A stretch of 6,517 bases of DNA from Deferribacteres bacterium (GCA_030598625.1 JAUVPO010000109.1:1-6517), one strand, 5' to 3'; shown: positions 1 through 6,026, numbered from the stretch's first letter. The notes: generated from the sequence alone by a model not told the origin. Made by a program: numbers and translations.

Positions 1-1
1 C

Positions 2-304
2 GCACCAATTGAATGTCACTGTTTTAATGTAGATTACTTTGGAACTGTGGTTAACCTTTCGGAAAAAGGTATGTTTATCAGATCTCAGAAGATAAGCTTT
101 CCTCTTGAATCACAACTTTATATATTGATTTCCTTAAATGATGAGGATAGATTATATTGCCACGCTAAAGTCAGCAGGTTAACAAAGTCAAATGGTTATT
201 ATGACGGGATAGCTGTTGAACTCCTGGAACTGCCCCATGAATATTTGGCCTGCCTTGACAGTTTGAGATTAAAGAGGAACATAAAGAGTATCCGGAAAAA
301 ATAA
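2..304 (+). CDS. PilZ-domain protein, 5'-truncated by the window edge
   Basis: This is the C-terminal 100 residues of a small PilZ-type protein, a family that binds cyclic di-GMP and relays it to partner proteins. The reading frame is open from base 2, so the GTG at 47 is not a credible start: the codons before it (APIECHCFNVDYFGT) continue the PilZ beta strand. Directly visible is NLSEKG (residues 18-23 of the visible part), matching the family's [D/N]xSxxG ligand motif, followed by GMFI as in the other PilZ gene at 6053. The upstream RxxxR half of the binding site would lie outside the window and cannot be checked. The last 20 residues are basic (LRLKRNIKSIRKK). The gene runs convergent to the receiver/Lon-like gene, with 48 bases between the two stop codons and no clear terminator hairpin. 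PilZ membership is fairly secure; c-di-GMP binding is inferred. Confidence 0.75.
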   Translation, partial: APIECHCFNVDYFGTVVNLSEKGMFIRSQKISFPLESQLYILISLNDEDRLYCHAKVSRLTKSNGYYDGIAVELLELPHEYLACLDSLRLKRNIKSIRKK

Positions 305-352
305 GATCGCAACACCTGTCAGGACCGATAATGCATCCTGGTTGATTTCTGT

Positions 353-1498
353 TTAACCTATAAAATCAATAACTTCCAGGTGGTCCATAAGAGGCCCGGG
401 GATGTTATCTGCAGTATCGGCAGTTACTATAAATATAACATTTGAAAGGTCAAAGGGCACATTGAGATAATGATCTATAAAATTTTGATTCTTCCCGGGT
501 TCAAGCACCTTAAGTAATGCAGATGAAAAATCCTTCCCTGTACTGTCCAGACCGTCAAGCATGAGAACCGGGTCTGTAGACTCTGCCCGCTGAATTGCTT
601 CAATGATACATCCCGGTAGTGCTCCCGCGTCTTTCCTTCCGCATCCGGTGATTTCAGTTTCATCCTTCAGTGTCCCCAAAGGAATCCTTGTAAATTTTCT
701 TTCCAGAACTTCTGCAATGGATTTGCCAAGCTTGGCTTTACCTGTTTCAGACGGGCCTCTAAAACAGAGAACAGACCACTTTGAAGGCATCTTTGACATT
801 TTTTTCCTGAATGCCTCGTTGATAACGGACCGCACTTCTTCAAGCTTAAAAGGTTTTGTAATAAAACGGAATACACCTTTCTCAAGGGACTCTAAAGCGG
901 TTTTCCCGGAGGAAAAGCCTGTAATCATGATTACCAGGGTCTCGGGATTCTTTTTTTTCGCCTTTTCCAGCACATCCATACCGCTGACTTCCGGCATTTT
1001 GAGATCGGTTATAATAATATCAAACGATGATTCATTCAGTATCTTGATCGCTTCACGGCCGTTCGATGTTGTAGTTACTGTATAATTCTCTTTTTTACAT
1101 AAACGCTCCAGGTGCTTCCTAACCATCTCTTCATCGTCTACTATCATTATTCGGGGGCTATCTGTTTCTAACGGTGCCCATCCAGCTAAATATTCAAGGA
1201 CCTTTTCCTTCGAACTTTCACTAAGGCCGTAGTGCCCTTCAGCAAGGCCGCGCGCTACCCTGCCTGGATCAGGATTGTCCCCTGTTTTTTTGTTCCATGG
1301 AAGTCGTATGAGATAGTTAATGTATGTAATTCCTGTTGAATATTCGGCAAGCGCGGGGTCCATCCCTGATAATTTTTCAAGCTCGTAATCAGCAGCCTGC
1401 CGGACATTGGAAGGTATCCCGGTTGACGCAATTGTCTGCCCCAATTCCTTTAATGTCTCAGACTTTATTTTTTCTTTTGATTTCTTAAAAAAACCCAT
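353..1498 (-). CDS. Receiver domain embedded in a truncated, degenerate Lon-like AAA+ protein
   Basis: This 381-residue soluble protein is a domain mosaic. Residues 31-105 match the helical linker of Lon (ELEKLSGMDPALAEYS, YINYLIRLPWN, HYGLSESSKEKVLEYLA). Residues 116-230 are a complete CheY-like receiver with DD121-122, phosphoacceptor D165 in TDLKMP, T193 and K215. Residues 240-381 return to the Lon AAA+ core (VLCFRGP, GALPGCIIEAI, ALLKVLEP, FIDHYLNVPFDLSNVIFI, MDHLEVI). Compared with Lon, Walker A is GPSETGKA (no Thr/Ser after Lys254), Walker B is VLMLDGLD (catalytic Glu replaced by Gly316), the sensor-1 Asn is Asp361, the arginine-finger position is His373, and the pore-loop TYIG reads KDAG. 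The N-terminal LON domain, the small AAA subdomain and the Ser-Lys protease domain are absent; Lon is usually near 800 residues. It probably works as a phosphorylation-controlled scaffold or partner, not a protease. Its start follows a weak purine-rich site (AAGAAAA). Domain assignment is strong; function is unknown. Confidence 0.9.
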   Translation of the reverse strand: MGFFKKSKEKIKSETLKELGQTIASTGIPSNVRQAADYELEKLSGMDPALAEYSTGITYINYLIRLPWNKKTGDNPDPGRVARGLAEGHYGLSESSKEKVLEYLAGWAPLETDSPRIMIVDDEEMVRKHLERLCKKENYTVTTTSNGREAIKILNESSFDIIITDLKMPEVSGMDVLEKAKKKNPETLVIMITGFSSGKTALESLEKGVFRFITKPFKLEEVRSVINEAFRKKMSKMPSKWSVLCFRGPSETGKAKLGKSIAEVLERKFTRIPLGTLKDETEITGCGRKDAGALPGCIIEAIQRAESTDPVLMLDGLDSTGKDFSSALLKVLEPGKNQNFIDHYLNVPFDLSNVIFIVTADTADNIPGPLMDHLEVIDFIG

Positions 1499-1808
1499 TT
1501 TTCTTGATACAGATAGACAATATTATTATATTTGCCCACCTGTTTTTTTTACTTTCAGCTGCGGTTCTTTAGGCAGTATAACAATTCTGCTTTGATTAAG
1601 TAAATTTGAGTACGCATCCGCCTTTATTCCAGGCTATATCTCTTAAGATACCTCTTTAGAATACAATGAAAATAAATTTTGTTTTTTATAGTGAAATGAA
1701 ATAATATTATGATGAAAAATAAACACTTTATTGTCATTTTTTGTTAATATTTAGTGAATTGTAAAAAGTAATCTCCTGTCATTTCTTTAATATTTGTCGC
1801 TTAATACT
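1499..1808. other. AT-rich divergent intergenic region
   Basis: This stretch of about 300 bases separates the minus-strand receiver/Lon-like gene from the plus-strand sensor kinase gene and should hold both promoters. It is visibly richer in A+T than its surroundings, most of all at 1660-1793. I found no credible ORF, tRNA, sigma-54 (GG-N10-GC) promoter or strong hairpin. On the plus strand, TTGTCA at 1731-1736 is followed after 17 bases by GTGAAT at 1754-1759. That gives a 5/6 match to the -35 but only 3/6 to the -10, so it is a weak candidate for the kinase promoter. Confidence 0.6.
1525..1530 (-). promoter_or_regulatory. Possible -10 box for the receiver/Lon-like gene
   Basis: Read on the minus strand this is an exact TATAAT, 26 bases upstream of the ATG, which would give a leader of about 20 nt. 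No convincing TTGACA-like -35 element lies 16-19 bases further upstream (AGTAAA at a 17-base spacing). The surroundings are very AT-rich, so a chance match is quite possible. Confidence 0.3.
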
Positions 1809-3527
1809 ATGAGAAGTCTGTATGATAGACTGGTATCCACATGGATAGGTTCTTTATTCTTAAGGCCTATTGAATCTGTCTATACACACCTGAGACAGAA
1901 TCTATTGTTTCAAATCCTTGTCGTTGCAGTAGTACCTACCCTGTTTATGGGCATCGGTGTTTACTATCAATTCAGGAATATCTTGGAGCAGGGACTTAAT
2001 AATCAATTGACCTGGCAGATTGTATACACACAGAAGTCTTTGGACAATTTTCTTGAGGAACACATGGCGGCCCTGAGTCTAGTCTTTGAATCCTACCCCA
2101 TTGAACAGTTCAAAGATCAAAAAGGGATACAGCACATCTTTACTGAGCTCAATAAGAGATTTCCCAACTTTGTTGATCTTGGACTCGTTGACTCGACCGG
2201 CATTCAAAAAACGTATGACGGTCCATATTCCCTTGAACTTCTGAAAAAAAATTACAGCAATGAACCCTGGTTTCAGGAAGTTTTGGTCCGAAACCGTTTT
2301 ATCAGCGATGTCTTTTTGGGAAATCAAAATATCCCGCATGTGAGTATGGTAATTAAGAGTCAGACCTTCGGCAAAGGGGAGTTCTGGGTCATTCGGGCAA
2401 ACGTTAACACTTCGGATCTGGATAAAATGGTCAGTGCCATAAATTTGGGGTCCGAAGACGACGCCTTTGTTATTAACAGGGAATGTATTCTCCAAAACAC
2501 CTCCCGCTTTCACGGAGGTATTTTAAGCCGTCATTGCATGCCGATGCACGAAACCGCGCAAAACGTCATGTGGACTGAAGGCAAAAACGCCAAAAATGAG
2601 GATGCGATCATTGCCTATACCAGTTTGCATAACAAGGACTGGACACTGACCTTTGTACAGCCGCTGTCGGAAAGGTACAAGTTCTTCTCTCCTGTACATC
2701 GAATAATGATCGGCGTAATGATAAGCGGTTTTGTTTTTGTTTTTATGTTTGCCTGGTTAATAACGCGAAACTTCGCCGTACAGCGCAGGCAGGCGGAGCA
2801 GGAAAAAGAGGCCTTTCTGCATACAGCCGAACAAACCGAAAAACTGGCCTCGATCGGCCGGCTGGCTGCCGGGGTCGCCCATGAGATCAATAACCCACTT
2901 GCTATAATAAACGAGGATGCCGGGCTAATGTCGGACCTGACCGAGATCTCGGATGACTTCCCGAACAAGAAGAAATTTGAAGACCTGCTGCGCTCGATCC
3001 AGTCATCTGTTAAGCGGTGCCGGACTATTACTCATCGTTTACTGGGCTTTGCGCGTCAGATGGACGTGAGCCCTGAGGCAATCGATATCAATGCCCTTAT
3101 CAAGGAGGTTTTCGGCTTTCTGGAGAGGGAGGCCGTTAACCGGAACATTCATTTTACATTTAATCTCATGGAGAGTCTACCCATTATCGAGAGTGACCGC
3201 GGGCAGCTGCAGCAGGTTTTTCTGAACATCATCAACAATGCCATGGATGCTGTTGACGACAAGGGCGAGATTGGCATAAGCACCGGTCACAAAAACGGAT
3301 CGGCCGTGGAGGTAAAGATTCGCGACAACGGCTGCGGCATTCCAAAAGGCAAGCTGAAACGGATTTTTGATCCTTTCTTCACCACGAAGGCCCGTGACAA
3401 GGGGACAGGACTTGGTCTGTCCATTACATACGGAATAATTAAAAAACTGGGAGGCAGGATTTCAGCGGATAGTGAGCTGGATAAAGGAACGACATTTATC
3501 ATTGAACTACCGCGAAGTTACAAATAG
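1809..3527 (+). CDS. Membrane sensor histidine kinase with dCache-like periplasmic domain
   Basis: This is a complete inner-membrane histidine kinase of 572 residues. Transmembrane helix 1 is at about 33-54 (FQILVVAVVPTLFMGIGVYY) and a double-Cache-like extracytoplasmic ligand domain at about 56-290. That domain carries features typical of delta-proteobacterial sensors: EPWFQEVLVRNRFISDVFLG, DAFVINREC and HNKDWTLTFVQP. Transmembrane helix 2 is at 298-320. A coiled-coil linker without HAMP leads to the DHp domain with H358 in AHEINNPLA (ExxN phosphatase motif present). The CA domain is intact: N-box FLNIINNAMD (N473), G1 DNGCGIP (506-512), F-box IFDPFF and G2 GTGLGL (532-537). It is the only protein in the window equipped to autophosphorylate. 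ATG at 1809 is preferred; a TTG at 1794 would add five residues, and neither has a clear Shine-Dalgarno. It heads the plus-strand cluster. The ligand cannot be predicted. Confidence 0.92.
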   Translation: MRSLYDRLVSTWIGSLFLRPIESVYTHLRQNLLFQILVVAVVPTLFMGIGVYYQFRNILEQGLNNQLTWQIVYTQKSLDNFLEEHMAALSLVFESYPIEQFKDQKGIQHIFTELNKRFPNFVDLGLVDSTGIQKTYDGPYSLELLKKNYSNEPWFQEVLVRNRFISDVFLGNQNIPHVSMVIKSQTFGKGEFWVIRANVNTSDLDKMVSAINLGSEDDAFVINRECILQNTSRFHGGILSRHCMPMHETAQNVMWTEGKNAKNEDAIIAYTSLHNKDWTLTFVQPLSERYKFFSPVHRIMIGVMISGFVFVFMFAWLITRNFAVQRRQAEQEKEAFLHTAEQTEKLASIGRLAAGVAHEINNPLAIINEDAGLMSDLTEISDDFPNKKKFEDLLRSIQSSVKRCRTITHRLLGFARQMDVSPEAIDINALIKEVFGFLEREAVNRNIHFTFNLMESLPIIESDRGQLQQVFLNIINNAMDAVDDKGEIGISTGHKNGSAVEVKIRDNGCGIPKGKLKRIFDPFFTTKARDKGTGLGLSITYGIIKKLGGRISADSELDKGTTFIIELPRSYK

Positions 3528-3532
3528 TGAGC

Positions 3533-3562
3533 AGTAGGGGCGTAGCATGCTACGCCCCTACT
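3533..3562. repeat. Perfect 30-bp palindrome
   Basis: Two 15-base arms (AGTAGGGGCGTAGCA and its exact reverse complement) meet with no spacer between 3547 and 3548. It begins five bases after the stop of the sensor kinase and lies in the 101-base gap before the next gene. There is no T tract on either side in either orientation, so it does not look like an intrinsic terminator. G-rich TAGGGGCG...CGCCCCTA palindromes are a common style of dispersed bacterial repeat (REP-like or MITE remnant); whether this one is dispersed cannot be seen from the window. In a transcript it would fold into a very stable hairpin that could affect processing or downstream expression. Confidence 0.85.
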
Positions 3563-3618
3563 AAAGAGGTTATATGTACAAAAATAAAGCAGATAGACTG
3601 CCGGAGGGCTGGAAAAAA

Positions 3619-3623
3619 AAGGG
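3619..3623 (+). promoter_or_regulatory. Shine-Dalgarno (AAGGG) deciding the start of the first degenerate kinase
   Basis: AAGGG ends five bases before the ATG at 3629 and lies at the end of an eight-A run. It supports 3629 over the in-frame GTG at 3527. The GTG would overlap the kinase stop codon and make the 30-bp palindrome coding, giving a 34-residue leader that resembles no kinase N-terminus. Confidence 0.6.
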
Positions 3624-3628
3624 TATAC

Positions 3629-4339
3629 ATGTCAGGTCTTAGTTTGAGGACTGCCCAATTACAGGTCTTGGGCGGGGCATTGGCCCATCTTGCCCATGAT
3701 GTCCAGAATCATCTGGCCATTATCAATGAGTCCGCCGGCTGGATGAAGGACCTGATGGAGTATAAGAGCAAAAAGAGGTTAGGCAGGATCGGAAGTTTGT
3801 TTAATAGGGGCAAGCAACGTGCCGTTCTCGAACCATACATGAATAACCTGAAAGCGATCGAAACACATATCAAGCAGGCGTCGATCATAACTCGGCGCCT
3901 TGGCAGCTTTGCACACGGCCTCGAAAAAAGCCGCTCAGTTTTTGATCCCGGCAAGGTCCTGGAGGAAATTCAGGATGTTCTTATGAAACAGACCAGTGAT
4001 AAGGGGATCCGTCTGGAGTTAAAGCTGACCGGGGAGGCCTTGATGATCGAGACCGACCCTTCAGTTTTTCAACTGGCTGTGTTCGAAAATGTGGAGTACG
4101 TTATGAAGACACTGGAAAGTGGAGACTGCCTGACCCTGGAATCCGGGTTATGGGAGGGTCAATTTCAGGTGCGACTTACCGGTCCATGTTCTGGGGGAGT
4201 TATAAAAAATTCGGGTAAACAGGACTTCAATTGGTATATAATAGAAAACCTGGGAGGGCAGATACAGAAGCGGTTTGTTGATGAAGAGTGTGTTACTATT
4301 ATGGCTTTTGCCTTGACCGGTAGTGAAGAGAGAGATTAA
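3629..4339 (+). CDS. Degenerate histidine-kinase-like protein, putative histidine phosphotransferase
   Basis: A soluble 236-residue protein with the DHp-plus-CA plan of a histidine kinase core but no sensor or membrane segment. The H-box is kept: H23 in AHDVQNHLAIINESAG, with Asp at +1 and Asn at +4. It closely parallels AHEINNPLAIINEDAG of the upstream sensor kinase. The second DHp helix (IITRRLGSFAHGLEKS) is also recognisable. The CA domain is ruined: the N-box region reads VFENVEYVMKTL where the active kinase has VFLNIINNAMDAV, the G1 Asp and DxGxG pattern are replaced by LTGPCSGG, and no F-box or GTGLGL survives, although ENLGGQI still marks the last CA helix and turn. ATP use is therefore unlikely. 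The layout recalls the phosphotransferases ChpT and Spo0B, which transfer phosphate between receivers. A 44-base gap separates it from the next receiver gene, suggesting they work as a pair. The phosphotransfer role is inferred. Confidence 0.78.
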   Translation: MSGLSLRTAQLQVLGGALAHLAHDVQNHLAIINESAGWMKDLMEYKSKKRLGRIGSLFNRGKQRAVLEPYMNNLKAIETHIKQASIITRRLGSFAHGLEKSRSVFDPGKVLEEIQDVLMKQTSDKGIRLELKLTGEALMIETDPSVFQLAVFENVEYVMKTLESGDCLTLESGLWEGQFQVRLTGPCSGGVIKNSGKQDFNWYIIENLGGQIQKRFVDEECVTIMAFALTGSEERD

Positions 4340-4383
4340 TGAGCAGTTATAAAATAATTTAATTATGGAAAGGAGTTGAAAAC

Positions 4384-4878
4384 ATGAAAAAGATGAAAGT
4401 ATTGCTGGTAGATGATGAGATAGAATTCGTCACTACTCTGTCCAACCGGCTGGGGATGCGCGGGATAAAGACAGATGTGGTCCATGACGGGGAGCAGGCC
4501 CTGGAATACGTGAAGAAAGATGAACCCGATGTTATGGTACTCGACCTTAAAATGCCGGGCATGTATGGAATGGAAGTGTTGCGGCAACTGAGCAAAACCA
4601 ATCCCAATATCCAGGTAGTGATACTGACCGGACACGGCACTGACCGCGATGAGGACGAATCAAAGAGGCTGAAGGCATTCGATTATCTCAGAAAGCCAAC
4701 GGACATTGATACTCTGGCCGACCGCATCCAGGGCGCTTACAGCTTTAAAATGGAGAGTATAATGACTGCCGCGACTTTTGCTGAAGCGGGAGAGTTCGAT
4801 ACAGCACGTGAAATTGCCAAAGAATCAGAATCACCGAAAACAGTCGGGGAAATGTTCAAGGACGAAGAAAAAAAATAA
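4384..4878 (+). CDS. Single-domain response regulator with a C-terminal helical tail
   Basis: A 164-residue CheY-like protein. Residues 4-117 form a complete receiver with acidic pair D10-D11, phosphoacceptor D54 in VLDLKMPGM, T82 in VVILTG and K104 in LRKP. A tail of about 47 residues (118-164) follows, containing TAATFAEAGEFDTAREIAKES and a charged end. It has no helix-turn-helix, AAA+, GGDEF or other output signature I recognise and is probably helical, perhaps a partner-docking segment. The start is secure: AAAGGAG at 4369-4375 sits eight bases before the ATG, the best ribosome site in the cluster. It lies between the first degenerate kinase and a second receiver. The receiver call is certain; the partner and the role of the tail are not. 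Confidence 0.93.
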   Translation: MKKMKVLLVDDEIEFVTTLSNRLGMRGIKTDVVHDGEQALEYVKKDEPDVMVLDLKMPGMYGMEVLRQLSKTNPNIQVVILTGHGTDRDEDESKRLKAFDYLRKPTDIDTLADRIQGAYSFKMESIMTAATFAEAGEFDTAREIAKESESPKTVGEMFKDEEKK

Positions 4879-4921
4879 GATTAGGTCCCTCCGGATTATA
4901 CTGTAACTAAGGGAGATTTTA

Positions 4922-5299
4922 ATGGCAGATATCAAGCTGTTGCTGGTAGATGACGAGGAAAGTTTTGTTTTGACACTGGGTGAACGCCTTCGCTTACGCA
5001 ACTATGAGACCAGGACTGCCACTAACGGAGAGGCAGCTCTCTCCGAAATTCAAAAGGAACGGCCTGATATAGTTTTGCTCGATCTGAAGATGCCGGGTAT
5101 GGGCGGCATGGAGACCCTGGAAAAGATCAAGACCGAAGATCCAACTATCGAGGTCATTATGCTTACCGGGCAGGGAGATAAGCAAAGCTGTGAAGAGGGA
5201 TTAAAGGCCGGTGCCTCCGATTACATCGTGAAACCAATCGATATCGGGAATCTTATGGACAAGCTGCGGGACATCAGAAAAAAACGAGGCATGGAGTGA
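4922..5299 (+). CDS. Stand-alone receiver (CheY-like response regulator)
   Basis: A 125-residue receiver with nothing attached. The acidic pair is D10-D11, the phosphoacceptor D54 in LLDLKMPGM, with T82 in VIMLTG and K104 in YIVKPID. These positions match those of the preceding receiver residue for residue, so the two are likely tandem duplicates that diverged, with only the upstream copy carrying a C-terminal tail. AAGGGAG at 4909-4915 lies six bases before the ATG. The gap to the upstream receiver is 43 bases, and 28 bases separate it from the next kinase-like gene. Without an output domain it should act by protein contact or as a phosphate carrier or sink in a relay. Its cognate kinase is probably the sensor kinase at 1809, directly or through one of the phosphotransferase-like proteins; that link is inferred from gene order. 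Confidence 0.94.
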   Translation: MADIKLLLVDDEESFVLTLGERLRLRNYETRTATNGEAALSEIQKERPDIVLLDLKMPGMGGMETLEKIKTEDPTIEVIMLTGQGDKQSCEEGLKAGASDYIVKPIDIGNLMDKLRDIRKKRGME

Positions 5300-5327
5300 G
5301 TATGCGTATGAGCAAGAGCAGCAAGTT

Positions 5328-6026
5328 ATGATACATGACAGGGAAGAGATATTGCGCGAAAAGCAGATGGCCTTTATTGGCAAGACGCTGATGTCTTTCC
5401 CTCACAACATCCGGAAACGTCTGGCCGCGATCAGTGAGTCAGCCGGTTCGCTGAGCGGCCTCTTGGGACAGGCTGACCAATGGAACGATGAAGACCAGCA
5501 AGAATTTACTAAAATCCTGTCGACCATTGAGAATCAGGTCAATATCCTGTCCCGGAAAGGCATTTATCTTGATCGATTTGCGCAGCGGATGGATAAGACA
5601 TTCATCACTCTTGATCCGGGGGAAATCGTAGAAGAAGTCGTGTCCTTCTCAAGCCGCTTTGCGCGTATGCGCCAGGCTTCCCTTGAACTCGAAACGGCCG
5701 AACGCGTTCCGGGTCTTTACAGTGATCCCCTCCGGATTTACTTTCTTGTTTCGATAATGATTGATGATATGCTGGAGCGGCTGGAAAAGGGCGGAAAGGT
5801 CAAAGTGCGGGTGGACCGGGCAGATAATGAAGTGCTCATCGAGGTGCAGGGGCATGGTCTTCCGGATACCACAGCACCATCAGCAGAAGGAATTGGCCGT
5901 TGCCAGTCCGAAGGCCGACAGGCAGTTGATGATCTCGGAGGCCGTCTTGAGACATCTGCAATTGGACCAGGTATAAAAAAGACGTCCCTTTTTCTGCCAA
6001 TAAAACATGCCCCGGAAGACTTATGA
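5328..6026 (+). CDS. Second degenerate histidine-kinase-like protein
   Basis: A soluble 232-residue protein with an N-terminal coiled-coil stretch (REEILREKQMAFIGK), a DHp-like hairpin and a collapsed CA domain. The candidate phosphoacceptor is H26 in FPHNIRKRLAAISESAG, aligned with AHEINNPLAIINEDAG of the sensor kinase. Here the acidic +1 residue is Asn and the +4 Asn/Thr position is Lys. The N-box reads YFLVSIMIDDMLERL with no catalytic Asn. G1 is IEVQGHGLP, which keeps two glycines but loses the Asp. G2 is reduced to a GIG followed by DDLGGRLE. Autophosphorylation is unlikely; a ChpT/Spo0B-like transfer or docking role is possible. The ATG at 5328 is the only ordinary start in frame and has a poor ribosome site. 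Its frame is open upstream through a coiled-coil-like stretch (YAYEQEQQV), so a longer ancestral N-terminus is conceivable. It is probably paralogous to the protein at 3629. Confidence 0.75.
   Translation: MIHDREEILREKQMAFIGKTLMSFPHNIRKRLAAISESAGSLSGLLGQADQWNDEDQQEFTKILSTIENQVNILSRKGIYLDRFAQRMDKTFITLDPGEIVEEVVSFSSRFARMRQASLELETAERVPGLYSDPLRIYFLVSIMIDDMLERLEKGGKVKVRVDRADNEVLIEVQGHGLPDTTAPSAEGIGRCQSEGRQAVDDLGGRLETSAIGPGIKKTSLFLPIKHAPEDL

Noticed and set aside
305..352. Bidirectional terminator between the convergent PilZ and receiver/Lon-like genes
   Set aside because: Only a five-base CAGGA/TCCTG stem with a long loop is visible, without flanking T runs.
603..1085. 160-residue plus-strand ORF opposite the receiver/Lon-like gene
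   Set aside because: It lies wholly antisense to a gene whose minus-strand product has clear domain motifs; the plus-strand translation is low-complexity and matches no family I recognise.
353..1498. Annotation as an ATP-dependent Lon protease
   Set aside because: The Ser-Lys protease domain and small AAA subdomain are missing and the ATPase motifs are broken; calling it a protease would mislead.
2079..2513. 144-residue minus-strand ORF inside the sensor kinase gene
   Set aside because: It is antisense to the Cache-like sensory domain, has no recognisable motif and sits inside an intact kinase gene.
3533..3562. Intrinsic terminator after the sensor kinase gene
   Set aside because: The hairpin is strong, but it is followed by AAAGAGG rather than a T tract, and the opposite strand also lacks one.
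3527..3628. GTG start at 3527 for the first pseudokinase (270 residues)
   Set aside because: It would translate through the 30-bp palindrome and give a leader without kinase features; the ATG at 3629 has an AAGGG five bases upstream.
4359..4640. Two overlapping minus-strand ORFs (about 90 residues each) opposite the first receiver
   Set aside because: They are antisense shadows of an unambiguous receiver domain with an excellent ribosome site.
4886..4915. Hairpin hiding the ribosome site of the second receiver (TCCCT pairing with AGGGA)
   Set aside because: Five base pairs across a loop of about 20 bases is too weak to claim as a regulator.
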